From: AC-51 sp963749895
Lineage (GTDB): Bacteria; Actinomycetota; UBA4738; HRBIN12
Length of the DNA stretch: 64,000 nucleotides
Reading direction: 5' to 3'
NCBI GenBank assembly: GCA_963749895.1
Contig: CAVVOG010000003.1
Coordinates: forward strand, 434,001-498,000
The notes under the pieces are model-generated. The model was not told where the DNA came from. It worked only from the letters and a program-made list of their open reading frames with translations, and made no database searches. Of this stretch, positions 1-8,563 are shown piece by piece. Every line of letters begins with the position of its first letter. Within the stretch, counting starts at the first letter, position 1. The translations under genes were made by a program, and so were the position numbers.

Positions 1-87
1 CAACTGGTTCCGACCGAACGCGGCATGCTCCTGCTGAACGAGCTGGTGCTAGGGCTGACCTCCGAGGCTGGGGGCACCTCTGGCTAG
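1..87 (+). CDS. hemW: C-terminal end of HemW-like radical SAM protein (partial)
   Basis: Only the last 28 codons are inside the window, ending at a TAG at 85-87. The readable tail (LVPTERGMLLLNELV) resembles the end of HemW, the haem chaperone related to oxygen-independent coproporphyrinogen oxidase, where a T-x-R-G-x-L-L segment is common close to the C-terminus. The position directly before hrcA-dnaJ matches the usual gene order in Actinobacteria and Firmicutes. The identification rests on this short tail and the gene order. The stop codon lies inside the CIRCE operator of the next gene. Confidence 0.55.
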   Translation, partial: QLVPTERGMLLLNELVLGLTSEAGGTSG

Positions 88-110
88 CACTCTCCGGCCG
101 AGAGTGCCAC
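84..110 (+). promoter_or_regulatory. CIRCE operator (HrcA binding site)
   Basis: The inverted repeat CTAGCACTC-N9-GAGTGCCAC matches the CIRCE consensus TTAGCACTC-N9-GAGTGCTAA at 15 of 18 arm positions, with exactly nine spacer bases. It overlaps the stop codon of the upstream gene and ends 13 nt before the hrcA start. HrcA bound here would block its own promoter, so hrcA-dnaJ should be autoregulated and induced by heat or misfolded protein through GroEL titration, as known for this family. Confidence 0.93.
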
Positions 111-111
111 G

Positions 112-117
112 TATCAT
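112..117 (+). promoter_or_regulatory. -10 element of a leaderless hrcA promoter
   Basis: TATCAT lies six bases before the ATG at 124, so transcription would start at or next to the A of the start codon. No Shine-Dalgarno sequence precedes the gene. The -35 region would fall inside the CIRCE element, which explains repression by occlusion. This is inferred from spacing only. Confidence 0.6.
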
Positions 118-123
118 CCAGTC

Positions 124-1161
124 ATGAGCGAACGACCGGAGCTCGGGCCGCGGAAGGCCGCGGTGCTGCGAGCGATCGTCGAGGAGTACGTGCGCTCGGG
201 TGAACCCGTCGGCTCCGAGACGATCGCCGAGGCGTCCGGGCTCGGCGTGTCGAGCGCCACGATCCGCAACGAGATGGCCGCGCTCGAGGAGCTCGGGTAC
301 CTCTCCCACCCGCACACGAGCGCGGGCCGGATCCCGACCGACGCGGGCTACCGGCACTACGTGGACTCGCTCCCGGCGCACGGACGGCTGCGCGACGCGC
401 AGCGACGCGCGATCGCCGCGCACTTCGCCGAGGCGATCCTCGACCTCGAGGAGGTCCTGAAGGGCTCGGTCCAGCTGCTCAGCCGTCTCACCCAGTACGC
501 GGGGCTCGCGGTGCCGCCGGGCGCCTCCGAGGAGCAGGTCGTGCGGCTCGAGCTGATCGACATGGGCCCGACGCTGATGATCCTCGCGATCGGCCAGCAC
601 GGCCGCGTGGACAAGCGCATCCTCGACCGGCCCGAGGGGATGGACTCGAAGGCGGTCACGTCGGCGGAGCAGCGCGCCCAGGCGGTGCGCGGCCTGACCT
701 ACGCGGACGCGCAGGCGAAGCTCCTGCAGCTGGCCGCCGGGTCGCCTCCCCGGGAGCACGACCTGATGCTGATGACCGCCGACACGCTGCGGACCGCGAC
801 CGAAGGCGATGGTTCGACCCACGTCGTGGTCGGCGGCGTCGCGAACCTCGCGGACGAAGCCCAGGCCTGGCGCCGCGAGACCCTCCGGCGCCTGTTCGAG
901 ACGCTCGAGCGCGAGCAGGAGATGATCCGGGTCCTGCACGACGTGAGCACCGAGGACGTGAAGGTCACGATCGGTGGCGAGCACCCCTCCACCGGGGAGT
1001 GGGAGGCCTCGATCGTCACCGCGCCGTTCAGGGCCGGCGACGCCACGATGGGGACGATCGGCATCGTCGGGCCCACGCGCATGGACTACCTGTCGGCGAT
1101 GGCGTCGGTCCGCGCCGTCGCCGCCCGTCTGTCGGAGCTCGCGACCGAGCTGGACGAGTAG
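124..1161 (+). CDS. hrcA: Heat-inducible transcription repressor HrcA
   Basis: This 345-residue protein is the repressor of class I heat-shock genes and binds CIRCE. The N-terminal winged helix contains the recognition segment SSATIRNEMAALEELGYL (about residues 40-57), followed by HPHTSAGRIPTDAGYR, which is highly typical of HrcA. The rest is the GAF-like and dimerisation region. Length is normal for the family. A CIRCE site lies immediately upstream and dnaJ follows three bases after the stop, so the two are co-transcribed. The ATG at 124 is favoured because the -10 box sits six bases upstream (leaderless start). Confidence 0.95.
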   Translation: MSERPELGPRKAAVLRAIVEEYVRSGEPVGSETIAEASGLGVSSATIRNEMAALEELGYLSHPHTSAGRIPTDAGYRHYVDSLPAHGRLRDAQRRAIAAHFAEAILDLEEVLKGSVQLLSRLTQYAGLAVPPGASEEQVVRLELIDMGPTLMILAIGQHGRVDKRILDRPEGMDSKAVTSAEQRAQAVRGLTYADAQAKLLQLAAGSPPREHDLMLMTADTLRTATEGDGSTHVVVGGVANLADEAQAWRRETLRRLFETLEREQEMIRVLHDVSTEDVKVTIGGEHPSTGEWEASIVTAPFRAGDATMGTIGIVGPTRMDYLSAMASVRAVAARLSELATELDE

Positions 1162-1164
1162 GCG

Positions 1165-2277
1165 ATGGCCCCAGCCCGTGACCTCTACGAGGTGCTCGGC
1201 GTTCCGCGGGACGCCACCGAGGACGACATCCGCAAGGCGTACCGGCGCCTGGCGCGCGAGCATCACCCCGACGTGAGCGGGGCGGCGGAGTCGGAGGAGC
1301 GTTTCAAGGAGGTCGCCGGCGCCTACGAGATCCTGTCCGATCCGGAGAAGCGGGCCCGCTACGACGCCTTCGGCGCCGGTGGCGGTCCGGCCGGTCAGCC
1401 GTTCGCCGACATCTCCGACATCTTCGAGATGTTCTTCGGACAAGGGGGCTTCGGCGGGGGGTTCGGCACACGGCGTCGCGGGGGGCCGCGCACGCGCCGC
1501 CGCCGGGGTGAAGACGTGGGGGTGCGTCTGCGCCTCGGGTTCCGCGAGGCGGTCTTCGGGGTCCGCCGCGAGGTCGAGTTCGAGCGGCTCATCGTCTGCG
1601 AGTCCTGTCTTGGGAACGGTGCGGCGCCGGGCACCGCCCCGATCGCGTGTCGAACCTGCGGGGGGAGCGGCGAGGTGCAGAGCGTGCGCCGGAGCGTCTT
1701 CGGGACCCTGATGACCTCGTCCCCGTGCCAGGTCTGCGAGGGAACCGGCCAGGAGATCCCTGACAAGTGCGAGGCGTGCTTCGGGCAAGGCCGGGTCCGG
1801 CACCCACAGAGCGTCACGGTCGAGATCCCGCCGGGGGTGTCGGACGGCATGGAGCTGCGCGTCACCGGGGCCGGCCACGCCGGCGTCGAAGGCGGTCCCC
1901 CCGGAGATCTGTTCGTCCAGCTCGAGGTCGAGCCGGCGCGCGAGTTCGAACGCCGCGGTCAGGACCTGTTCACGGTGCTCGACGTCTCGATCACCCGGGC
2001 GAGCCTCGGGGGCGAGATCGAGATCGAGGGGCTCGACGGGCCTGAGAACGTCCGGCTGGAGCCCGGCACCGAGTCGGGGACCGTCGTGCGGATGAAGGGG
2101 AAGGGCGTCCCGAACGTGAACCGTCGGGGCCGCGGCGATCTGTTCGTCACCGTTCACGTCGTGACCCCGCGGGACCTCTCCCGCGAGGAGAAGAAGCTGA
2201 TGGAGCGCCTGGCCGAGCTCCGCGGGGAGCCGAAGAAGGGCGCCGCGAAGGGCGAGCTCCGCCGCCCGGAGTTCTGA
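1165..2277 (+). CDS. dnaJ: Chaperone protein DnaJ
   Basis: Hsp40 co-chaperone that stimulates the DnaK ATPase. The J domain carries HPD at residues 34-36, followed by a Gly/Phe/Arg-rich linker (about 70-115). Four CxxCxGxG zinc motifs span about residues 145-208 (CESCLGNG, CRTCGGSG, CQVCEGTG, CEACFGQG), then the C-terminal substrate-binding domain. At 370 residues it is a full-length type I DnaJ. Pairing with hrcA rather than dnaK-grpE is common in Actinobacteria (the second, DnaJ2-type copy). It is expected to be CIRCE-regulated through the shared promoter. Confidence 0.96.
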   Translation: MAPARDLYEVLGVPRDATEDDIRKAYRRLAREHHPDVSGAAESEERFKEVAGAYEILSDPEKRARYDAFGAGGGPAGQPFADISDIFEMFFGQGGFGGGFGTRRRGGPRTRRRRGEDVGVRLRLGFREAVFGVRREVEFERLIVCESCLGNGAAPGTAPIACRTCGGSGEVQSVRRSVFGTLMTSSPCQVCEGTGQEIPDKCEACFGQGRVRHPQSVTVEIPPGVSDGMELRVTGAGHAGVEGGPPGDLFVQLEVEPAREFERRGQDLFTVLDVSITRASLGGEIEIEGLDGPENVRLEPGTESGTVVRMKGKGVPNVNRRGRGDLFVTVHVVTPRDLSREEKKLMERLAELRGEPKKGAAKGELRRPEF

Positions 2278-2296
2278 GGCCGGAGGCCCGCGGCGG

Positions 2297-2302
2297 TAGG
2301 CT
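2297..2302 (+). promoter_or_regulatory. -10 element of a leaderless promoter for the HIT gene
   Basis: TAGGCT is followed by six bases and then the ATG at 2309. No Shine-Dalgarno sequence is present, so the HIT gene is probably transcribed separately from dnaJ as a leaderless message. Inferred from spacing. Confidence 0.5.
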
Positions 2303-2308
2303 GGCGAC

Positions 2309-2668
2309 ATGTCCGATCCGAACTGCCTGTTCTGCAAGATCGCGGCGCGCGAGATCCCGGCCGAGATCCTCCGGGAGTCCGACCGGGTGGTCGCGTTCCG
2401 CGACATCAACCCGGCGGCGCCGGTCCACATCCTGCTGATCCCGAAGGAGCACCTGGAGTCGCTCGCCGACGTCGCCGACCACCACGGCGACGTGCTGGCC
2501 GACCTGATGCAGGCCGCCTCGCACCTGGCCCGCACCGAGGGGATCGACAAGAGCGGCTGGCGCCTCATGACGAACATCGGGCCCGACGCGGGGCAGGAGA
2601 TCTTCCACCTGCACTTCCACCTGCTCGGTGGCGAGCCGTTGGGTCCCTTGGTCGTCCCGAAGCGATAA
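2309..2668 (+). CDS. Histidine triad (HIT) family hydrolase
   Basis: A 119-residue HIT-superfamily protein of the HINT branch, which hydrolyses nucleoside phosphoramidates or related adenylated substrates. The signature H-x-H-x-H-x-x is visible as HLHFHLLGG near residue 97, and the N-terminal CLFCKI contains the Cys-x2-Cys pair found in many HINT proteins. Length and domain coverage are complete. It lies between dnaJ and phoH, its usual place in actinobacterial genomes, but has its own apparent leaderless promoter. Confidence 0.93.
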   Translation: MSDPNCLFCKIAAREIPAEILRESDRVVAFRDINPAAPVHILLIPKEHLESLADVADHHGDVLADLMQAASHLARTEGIDKSGWRLMTNIGPDAGQEIFHLHFHLLGGEPLGPLVVPKR

Positions 2669-2749
2669 CATGCCCTACGGCCGTCCATCGGGCGGCCATC
2701 GTTCATCGAGCAGGAGGGAACGGGGCACCGCCCCGGATCGAAGAGCCAC

Positions 2750-3751
2750 GTGGCGACCGCCACCACGCAAGTGAAGATCCTCGTCCCCGGGCACCAGCCG
2801 ATGGTGGCCCTGCTCGGCCAGCGCGATTCGTTCCTCAAGGTGATCGAGCGAGCGTTCGGCGCGGACATCCTCGTGCGCGGCAACGAGATCACGATCAGCG
2901 GTCCCGCCGACGAGACCGAGCGCGCGGCCCAGATCTTCGAAGAGCTGCTCGAGCTGATCGAGCGCGGCCACGAGCTGAGCGAGGAGTCCGTCGAGCAGGC
3001 GATCTCGATGGTGACCGGCGGTGTCGCCGAAGAGGGCGACGAGGCCGCCCCGCGTCCGAGCGACGTCCTCGGTGACCAGTTGCTGTCGTCGCGTGGCAAG
3101 AGGATCGCCCCGAAGACCCTCGGGCAGAAGCGCTACGTCGATGCGATCCGTCACAACACGGTGACGTTCGCGATCGGCCCGGCAGGCACCGGGAAGACCT
3201 ACCTCGCCGTCGCGGTCGCGGTCCGTGCGCTCCAGGAGCGGCAGGTCTCGCGCCTGATCTTGACCCGCCCGGCCGTCGAGGCGGGGGAGCGGCTCGGCTT
3301 CCTGCCGGGGACCCTCTACGAGAAGATCGACCCGTACATGCGCCCGCTCTACGACGCGTTGTACGAGATGACCGGTCCCGACACCCTGCCCCGCCTGATG
3401 GAGCGCGGTGTCGTCGAGGTCGCGCCGCTGGCGTTCATGCGTGGAAGGACGCTGAACGACGCGTTCATCATCCTGGACGAGGCCCAGAACACGACCCCCG
3501 AGCAGATGAAGATGTTCCTCACGCGTCTCGGGTTCGGGTCGAAGGCCGTGGTGAACGGCGACGCCACCCAGGTCGACCTGTCGAACCAGGAGAGCGGGCT
3601 CTCGGTGGTCCAGGAGATCCTCGATGACATCGACGGGATCGGGTTCGTGCATCTGGGCGGCAAGGACGTGGTGCGCCACGAGATCGTCCAGCACATCGTC
3701 GAGGCGTACGGGCGGTTCGGTCAGCAGAAGCTGGGGGTCGACGAGTCGTGA
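2750..3751 (+). CDS. phoH: PhoH-like ATPase (YbeZ family)
   Basis: A 333-residue P-loop ATPase. The Walker A motif GPAGTGKT is at about residues 143-150 and a Walker B-type segment FIILDEAQN at about 242-250. The N-terminus has the KH-like extension of the PhoH/YbeZ group (VPGHQPMVALLGQRDSFLK). The family works with YbeY in RNA metabolism and ribosome quality control, and ybeY overlaps its stop by 4 nt here. The GTG at 2750 was chosen to keep the conserved N-terminus. A GGAGG-containing stretch lies about 35 nt upstream, too far to serve this start directly. Confidence 0.93.
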   Translation: MATATTQVKILVPGHQPMVALLGQRDSFLKVIERAFGADILVRGNEITISGPADETERAAQIFEELLELIERGHELSEESVEQAISMVTGGVAEEGDEAAPRPSDVLGDQLLSSRGKRIAPKTLGQKRYVDAIRHNTVTFAIGPAGTGKTYLAVAVAVRALQERQVSRLILTRPAVEAGERLGFLPGTLYEKIDPYMRPLYDALYEMTGPDTLPRLMERGVVEVAPLAFMRGRTLNDAFIILDEAQNTTPEQMKMFLTRLGFGSKAVVNGDATQVDLSNQESGLSVVQEILDDIDGIGFVHLGGKDVVRHEIVQHIVEAYGRFGQQKLGVDES

Positions 3752-4209
3752 GCGACGGTCGAAGTCCCGGCGGCCATCCGGCCGTGCTCGTATCGGACCG
3801 GCAGGATCTCCCCGTCGACGGGACCGGGCTCGCCGAGCTGGCCCGCGCGACCCTCGAGCGCGAGGGCCTCACCGACGTGGAGCTGTCGGTGAGCTTCGTG
3901 GACGAGTCCGAGATCGAGGATCTGCACGTTCGCTACATGGACGAACCCGGCCCGACGGACGTGCTGAGCTTCCCGCTGGACGAGGACGAGGACGAGGACG
4001 CGGACGAGGAGGGCACGCGCCTGCTCGGTGACGTCGTGATCTGTCCGGCCGTCGCGGCGCGCAACAACGCCGCCGACCCCGAGGCGGAGCTGCGGTTGCT
4101 GATCGTGCACGGGGTCCTACACCTGCTGGGCTACGACCACGAAGAGGAGGGCGAGAAGGCCGAGATGTGGGAGCGCCAGGAACGCTACAGCGGGGTGAGC
4201 GCGCCGTGA
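3748..4209 (+). CDS. ybeY: Endoribonuclease YbeY (rRNA maturation factor)
   Basis: A 153-residue zinc-dependent endoribonuclease involved in 16S rRNA 3' maturation and ribosome quality control. The metal-binding H-x3-H-x5-H motif is HGVLHLLGYDH at about residues 121-131. PGPTDVLSFPL, preceding an unusually acidic insert DEDEDEDADEEG, is also typical; the insert is encoded by a GACGAG hexanucleotide repeat near 3978-4010. It starts at a GTG overlapping the phoH stop (GTGA) and is translationally coupled at both ends. Confidence 0.94.
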   Translation: MSDGRSPGGHPAVLVSDRQDLPVDGTGLAELARATLEREGLTDVELSVSFVDESEIEDLHVRYMDEPGPTDVLSFPLDEDEDEDADEEGTRLLGDVVICPAVAARNNAADPEAELRLLIVHGVLHLLGYDHEEEGEKAEMWERQERYSGVSAP

Positions 4210-5471
4210 CGTTGGGGTGGGTGATCGCCGGTCTGCTCGTGATGTTCGGATCGATCCTCGCGATGGCCGAGTCGTCGCTCACGCGGATGTCGCGCGTGCG
4301 CGCGCTGGCCCTTGCGGAGGACGGTCGGCGCAACGCGGACCTGCTCGTGCGGCTGGAGACCGATCCGCCCCGCTACCTGAACTCGGTCTACCTCGCGGTG
4401 ATGTTCGTGCAGAACGGCTCGGCGATTCTCGTCGCGCTGCTGGCCGAGCGGACCTGGGGTGACTCCTGGGTGACGGTCGCGTCGCTCGTCTTCACGCTCC
4501 TGTACTTCGTGCTCGTCGAGGCGATGTCGAAGACGTTCGGCATCCAGAACTCCGACCGGGTCGCGCTGTTCCTGACCCCGGTCGTGTTCTTCCTGGGTCG
4601 ACTGCTGCAGTACCCGACCAGGCTCCTGATCGGACTGGCGAACTGGCTCCTGCCCGGCAAGGGCCTGCGCCAGGGTCCGTTCGTGTCCGAGGGTGACATC
4701 CGCTCCATGGTCGAGGTGGGCCATGAGGAGGGTTCGATCGAGGAGGAGGAGAAGGAGCTGATCCACTCGATCTTCGAGTTCGGGGACACGATCGTGCGCG
4801 AGGTGATGGTCCCGCGCCCCGACGTGATCGCGATCGAGGACACGTCGTCGCTGCGTGACGTCCAGGCGCTGGTGCTCGAGCACGGCTACTCGCGGATCCC
4901 CGTGTTCCACGAGGACCTCGACGACGTCGAGGGCGTCGTGTTCGCGAAGGACGTCTTGAAGGCGCTCCACCAAGGCAGGACCGACGTGCCGCTGGCCGAG
5001 GTCGCACGTCCGGCGCGCGTCGTCCCCGAGTCGAAGAAGGTCGCCGATCTGCTCCGCGAGATGCAGAAGGAGAAGTTCCACCAGGCGATCGTCACCGACG
5101 AGTACGGGTCGGTGACCGGGATCGTGTCGCTCGAGGATCTCCTGGAGGAGCTCGTCGGCGAGATCGCCGACGAGTACGACGTGGAGGAACCCGAGATGGT
5201 GCAGGTCGACGACGGCATCTATCGCGTGTCGGGCAAGACCTCGATCGACGACGTGAACGATCTGCTCGACGTGGAGCTCCCCGACGAGGACTGGGACACG
5301 GTCGCCGGGCTCGTGCTCGACATCTTCGGGAAGATCCCCGAGGCGGGCGAGGAGGCCACGTTCCAGGGGCTGCGGTTCCGGGCGGAGGAACTCCAGGGCC
5401 GCCGGGTGGCGACCGTGCTGATCACGCGGCTGCCTGACCACGACGGCCGGGAGCAGGAGGTCGAGGCGTGA
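4206..5471 (+). CDS. CNNM/CorC-type transporter with DUF21, CBS pair and CorC_HlyC domains
   Basis: A 421-residue membrane protein of the hemolysin C/CorC/CNNM family, linked to magnesium or cobalt efflux. The N-terminal hydrophobic DUF21 domain (about 1-185) has several membrane segments. It is followed by a CBS pair (containing VMVPRPDVIAIEDTSSL and YGSVTGIVSLEDLLEELVGEI) and a C-terminal CorC_HlyC domain (VSGKTSIDDVNDLL). The start is the GTG at 4206, which overlaps the ybeY stop; longer upstream extensions would overlap ybeY further. This gene often sits between ybeY and era. Confidence 0.92.
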   Translation: MTLGWVIAGLLVMFGSILAMAESSLTRMSRVRALALAEDGRRNADLLVRLETDPPRYLNSVYLAVMFVQNGSAILVALLAERTWGDSWVTVASLVFTLLYFVLVEAMSKTFGIQNSDRVALFLTPVVFFLGRLLQYPTRLLIGLANWLLPGKGLRQGPFVSEGDIRSMVEVGHEEGSIEEEEKELIHSIFEFGDTIVREVMVPRPDVIAIEDTSSLRDVQALVLEHGYSRIPVFHEDLDDVEGVVFAKDVLKALHQGRTDVPLAEVARPARVVPESKKVADLLREMQKEKFHQAIVTDEYGSVTGIVSLEDLLEELVGEIADEYDVEEPEMVQVDDGIYRVSGKTSIDDVNDLLDVELPDEDWDTVAGLVLDIFGKIPEAGEEATFQGLRFRAEELQGRRVATVLITRLPDHDGREQEVEA

Positions 5472-5875
5472 GCGATCCGCAGACGCTGCTCGACGAGGCC
5501 GTCCGTCAGGCGCGCGACGCGATGACCCGGGCCTACGCGCCCTACTCAGGGTTCAAGGTCGGCGCGGCGATCGTGGCCGGGGGTCGGATCTTCACCGGCC
5601 AGAACATCGAGAACGCGAGCCACCCAGTCGCGGTCTGCGCCGAGCAGAACGCCGTCGCCCACATGGTGAACGCGGGGGAACTCCGGATCGACGCGGTGGC
5701 CGTCGCGACCGACGCGGAGAAGCCGACCTCGCCGTGCGGCGCCTGTCGTCAGGTGCTGTGGGAGTTCGGGCCGGAGTCGATCGTGGTCGCCGAGACGTCT
5801 TCGGGTGAGCGAGCGATTTGGGCGCTCGAGGATCTGTTGCCGGCCGCCTTCGGGCCGCGCGACCTCGGCCGATGA
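5468..5875 (+). CDS. cdd: Cytidine deaminase
   Basis: A 135-residue homotetrameric-type cytidine deaminase that converts cytidine or deoxycytidine to the uridine form in pyrimidine salvage. Zinc ligands are visible: Cys57 with catalytic Glu59 in CAEQN, and Cys90/Cys93 in SPCGACRQ. Length matches short bacterial Cdd. The GTG start overlaps the preceding stop by 4 nt, and the stop overlaps the era start, so it is an internal operon gene. Confidence 0.95.
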   Translation: MSDPQTLLDEAVRQARDAMTRAYAPYSGFKVGAAIVAGGRIFTGQNIENASHPVAVCAEQNAVAHMVNAGELRIDAVAVATDAEKPTSPCGACRQVLWEFGPESIVVAETSSGERAIWALEDLLPAAFGPRDLGR

Positions 5876-6756
5876 CCGCGTTCCGCTCGGGGGTCGTCGC
5901 GGTCGTCGGCCGCCCGAACGTCGGCAAGTCGACGCTCGTGAACGCCATGGTCGGCCAGAAGGTCGCGATCGTCTCGGATAAGCCGCAGACGACCCGGCGC
6001 GACATCCGCGCGATCTGGACGACCGACGAGGCGCAGGTCGTCTTCACCGACACCCCGGGGTACCACAAGCCGCGCACCCTCCTGGGCGCGCGGCTGAACG
6101 ACCTCGTCGGCGACGCGGTCGCGGGCGTCGACGTCGTGCTCCACGTGGTCGACGCCGCGGCCGGGGTCGGCCGCGGCGACGCGTTCGTCTACGAGCGCCA
6201 GGTGAAGACATCGGGCGCGCGCGCGATCTGCGTCGTGAACAAGCTCGATGCCGTCCGGGGTCGCGACGAGGTGCCGCAGCTGGCCGCCGCCGCCGAGCTG
6301 GGCGAGTACGAGGAGATCGTGCCGGTCTCGGCGCGGACCGGAAGCGGCATCGACGTGTTGCGCGGCCTGATCCTCGCGCGGATCCCCGAGGGCCCCGCCC
6401 TCTACCCCGAGGAGACCGTCACGGACCAGCCGCTCGAGGTCCGCCTCGCGGAGATCGTCCGCGAGAAGGCTCTGGCCGTCACCCGCGAGGAGCTGCCGCA
6501 CTCGATCGCGGTCGTGATCGAGGAGCTCGAAGCGGAGGGCGGGCTCACCCGGATCCACGCGACGCTCGTGGTCGAGCGTGATTCGCAGAAGGGCATCGTG
6601 ATCGGCAAGGGCGGGCAGGTGCTCAAGACGATCGGGTCTCGTGCGCGCGAAGAGATGGAGCCGCTGCTGGGGACGAAGGTGTTCCTGGACCTGCGGGTCA
6701 AGGTCCTGAAGGAGTGGCAGAAGGACCCGAAGGCGCTCGAGCGTCTGGGGTTCTGA
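5872..6756 (+). CDS. era: GTPase Era
   Basis: A 294-residue essential GTPase for 30S assembly. G1 is GRPNVGKS (about 13-20), followed by TTRRDIRA (G2 region), DTPGYH (G3) and NKLD (G4). A C-terminal KH domain holds VIGKGGQVLKTIG near residue 243. The start is the ATG at 5872, which overlaps the cdd stop (ATGA); a longer in-frame extension into cdd is unlikely. Full length and last of the ybeY-Cdd-Era set. Confidence 0.96.
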   Translation: MTAFRSGVVAVVGRPNVGKSTLVNAMVGQKVAIVSDKPQTTRRDIRAIWTTDEAQVVFTDTPGYHKPRTLLGARLNDLVGDAVAGVDVVLHVVDAAAGVGRGDAFVYERQVKTSGARAICVVNKLDAVRGRDEVPQLAAAAELGEYEEIVPVSARTGSGIDVLRGLILARIPEGPALYPEETVTDQPLEVRLAEIVREKALAVTREELPHSIAVVIEELEAEGGLTRIHATLVVERDSQKGIVIGKGGQVLKTIGSRAREEMEPLLGTKVFLDLRVKVLKEWQKDPKALERLGF

Positions 6757-6760
6757 GCGA

Positions 6761-7660
6761 GTGGACCGCCGCGTCCTGTCGACGAGCCGCGGCACCCATG
6801 CCGGCGCGTTCGGCGCCGCCGACTGGGCCAGGTTCCTGTCCCTGGCGCTGATCTGGGGTTCGTCGTTCGTCCTGATCGCGGAGGGGCTCGATGCGTTCGC
6901 GCCGGGGCTCGTGACGTGGCTCCGCGTCCTGTCGGGTGCCGCGGTGCTCGCGGTCGTGCCGCGCGCACGGACCCCGGTGCTGCACGAGGATCGCGCACGC
7001 TTCGTGATGCTCGCCCTGCTCTGGGTGGCGGTCCCGTTCACGCTGTTCCCGCTCGCGCAGCAACACGTCGCCTCGGCGGTGGCCGGGATGCTGAACGGGA
7101 CCACGCCGATCGTGACGGCCGTGGTCGCGAGCGTGCTGCTGCGCCGGCTCCCGGGACGGCTGCAGGTCGCCGGGCTGCTCCTCGGGTTCCTCGGGGTCGC
7201 GTTGATCGCGATCCCCGCCGGGAGCGAGGGTTCCTCCGAGGCGATCGGTGTGGCGATGTTGATCGCGGCGGCCTCGTGCTACGGGGTCGCGATCAACCTG
7301 GTCGTACCGCTGCAGCAGCGGTACGGGCCGCTCCCGGTGATGACGCGGGTGCTGGGGATCGCCGCCGTGTTCACCGCTCCCTTCGGGTTGGCGAGCGTGC
7401 CCGGTTCGGCGTTCGCCTGGTCCTCGCTGGTCGCGGTGCTCCTGCTCGGCGCGGTCGGGACGGGCCTCGCGTTCGTGCTGATGGGGAACCTGGCGGGGCG
7501 CGTCGGCGGGACCCGCGCCTCGTTCGTCACGTACCTGGTCCCGGTCGTGGCGCTGCTGCTGGGGGTCGCGATCAGGGGCGATGTCGTCGCCGCGATCTCC
7601 GTGGTCGGGATCGCGTGCGTGATCGGGGGGGCGGTGCTCGCCTCGCGCCGGGAGGGGTGA
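6761..7660 (+). CDS. EamA/DMT-superfamily transporter
   Basis: A 299-residue polytopic membrane protein with about ten hydrophobic segments arranged as two EamA repeats, typical of drug/metabolite transporters. FLSLALIWGSSFVLIAEGL at the N-terminus and TPIVTAVVASVLL at the end of the first repeat are characteristic. The substrate cannot be predicted. It begins at a GTG four bases after era and probably shares its transcript. Confidence 0.85.
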   Translation: MDRRVLSTSRGTHAGAFGAADWARFLSLALIWGSSFVLIAEGLDAFAPGLVTWLRVLSGAAVLAVVPRARTPVLHEDRARFVMLALLWVAVPFTLFPLAQQHVASAVAGMLNGTTPIVTAVVASVLLRRLPGRLQVAGLLLGFLGVALIAIPAGSEGSSEAIGVAMLIAAASCYGVAINLVVPLQQRYGPLPVMTRVLGIAAVFTAPFGLASVPGSAFAWSSLVAVLLLGAVGTGLAFVLMGNLAGRVGGTRASFVTYLVPVVALLLGVAIRGDVVAAISVVGIACVIGGAVLASRREG

Positions 7661-7666
7661 GTCCGT

Positions 7667-8557
7667 TCAAGGCTTCGTCCACCGCAGGACCGCTCGGGTC
7701 TCGGTCGGGACGAGGTCGTCGTAGAGACGGTTGGAGGGAGCCGGGGGGACGTCCGAGCCGATGAAGGCCTCCCGGACCCCCGCCGTCGCGAGCCGCGCGA
7801 AGCATCCCGTGAGCAGGGCCGCGGCCAGCCCTCGCCGCTGGAACCGGGGGACCGTGCCCACCGGGTCGATCTCCGCGATGCCGAGGACGGGGTCGACCAG
7901 GGCGAGGCAGAACGCCGCGATGTCACCCTGCGCGTCGACGACCGTCAGATCCCACGTCGGGTCGTACGAGGGCGAGCGCATCACCTGCTCGTAGAAGTCC
8001 CCGGTGAGCGACGGTCGGTCGAACGTCTCGACGATCGCGCGGGCGTGGCCGGCCACGTCACGGATATCGGCCATCGATGCGATCCGGAACCCGTCGGGGA
8101 GCGGACGCTCGGGCCGGTCGGCGGTGACGTCGTAGCGGCGGAAGCGCTCCTCGTCGCCGGCCACCTCCCACCCTCGACGTCGCAGAAGCGCCGTCTTCGC
8201 GCCGTCGTCGGCGTAGGTCATGATCTCCACCGGGCCCCCGAGGACGCCGTCCTCGATCGCGGTGACCAGCTCGGCGTCGAGATCGCTCGCCCACGGCGGG
8301 ACGTGGAGGCTCACCGCCGCTCCCTCCGACTCGCGGACCGCTGCTGCCACGAGGCGCCCGTCGCTGTCGCGCCACACCCTTGCGAGCCGACCGAAGAGCC
8401 CTGGGTCGGTCAGGGCGGGGCGGGTGTTGCCGCCGAACCGCCAGTTCTCGATCCGGTTGAGGAGCCAATCGTGCGGTCGTCGGTCTTCGGCATAGGCGTC
8501 GTGCAACAGCCCGAGGAGGTCCGGGAGGTCCTCGTCCCGGTACGGGCGGTGGTCCAC
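7667..8557 (-). CDS. GNAT-family acetyltransferase
   Basis: A 296-residue protein with a C-terminal GNAT fold: EIDPVGTVPRFQRRGLAAALL contains the acetyl-CoA pyrophosphate-binding loop (QRRGLA). The N-terminal half (DLLGLLHDAYAEDRRPHDW) looks like a second, degenerate GNAT-like domain, as in tandem-GNAT proteins. The substrate is unknown. It is convergent with the EamA gene and lies six bases downstream of the cupredoxin gene on the same strand. The GTG start lacks a clear ribosome site. Confidence 0.75.
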   Translation of the reverse strand: MDHRPYRDEDLPDLLGLLHDAYAEDRRPHDWLLNRIENWRFGGNTRPALTDPGLFGRLARVWRDSDGRLVAAAVRESEGAAVSLHVPPWASDLDAELVTAIEDGVLGGPVEIMTYADDGAKTALLRRRGWEVAGDEERFRRYDVTADRPERPLPDGFRIASMADIRDVAGHARAIVETFDRPSLTGDFYEQVMRSPSYDPTWDLTVVDAQGDIAAFCLALVDPVLGIAEIDPVGTVPRFQRRGLAAALLTGCFARLATAGVREAFIGSDVPPAPSNRLYDDLVPTETRAVLRWTKP

Positions 8558-8563
8558 GGTCGT

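Noticed and set aside
49..3099. Very long minus-strand open frame (1016 codons) opposite hrcA-dnaJ-HIT-phoH
   Set aside because: It is antisense to four clearly conserved genes and has the Arg/Ser/Pro/His-rich composition of a GC-skewed shadow frame. Similar long antisense frames at 12535-15774, 17501-20176, 26025-29234 and 54404-57310 were rejected for the same reason.
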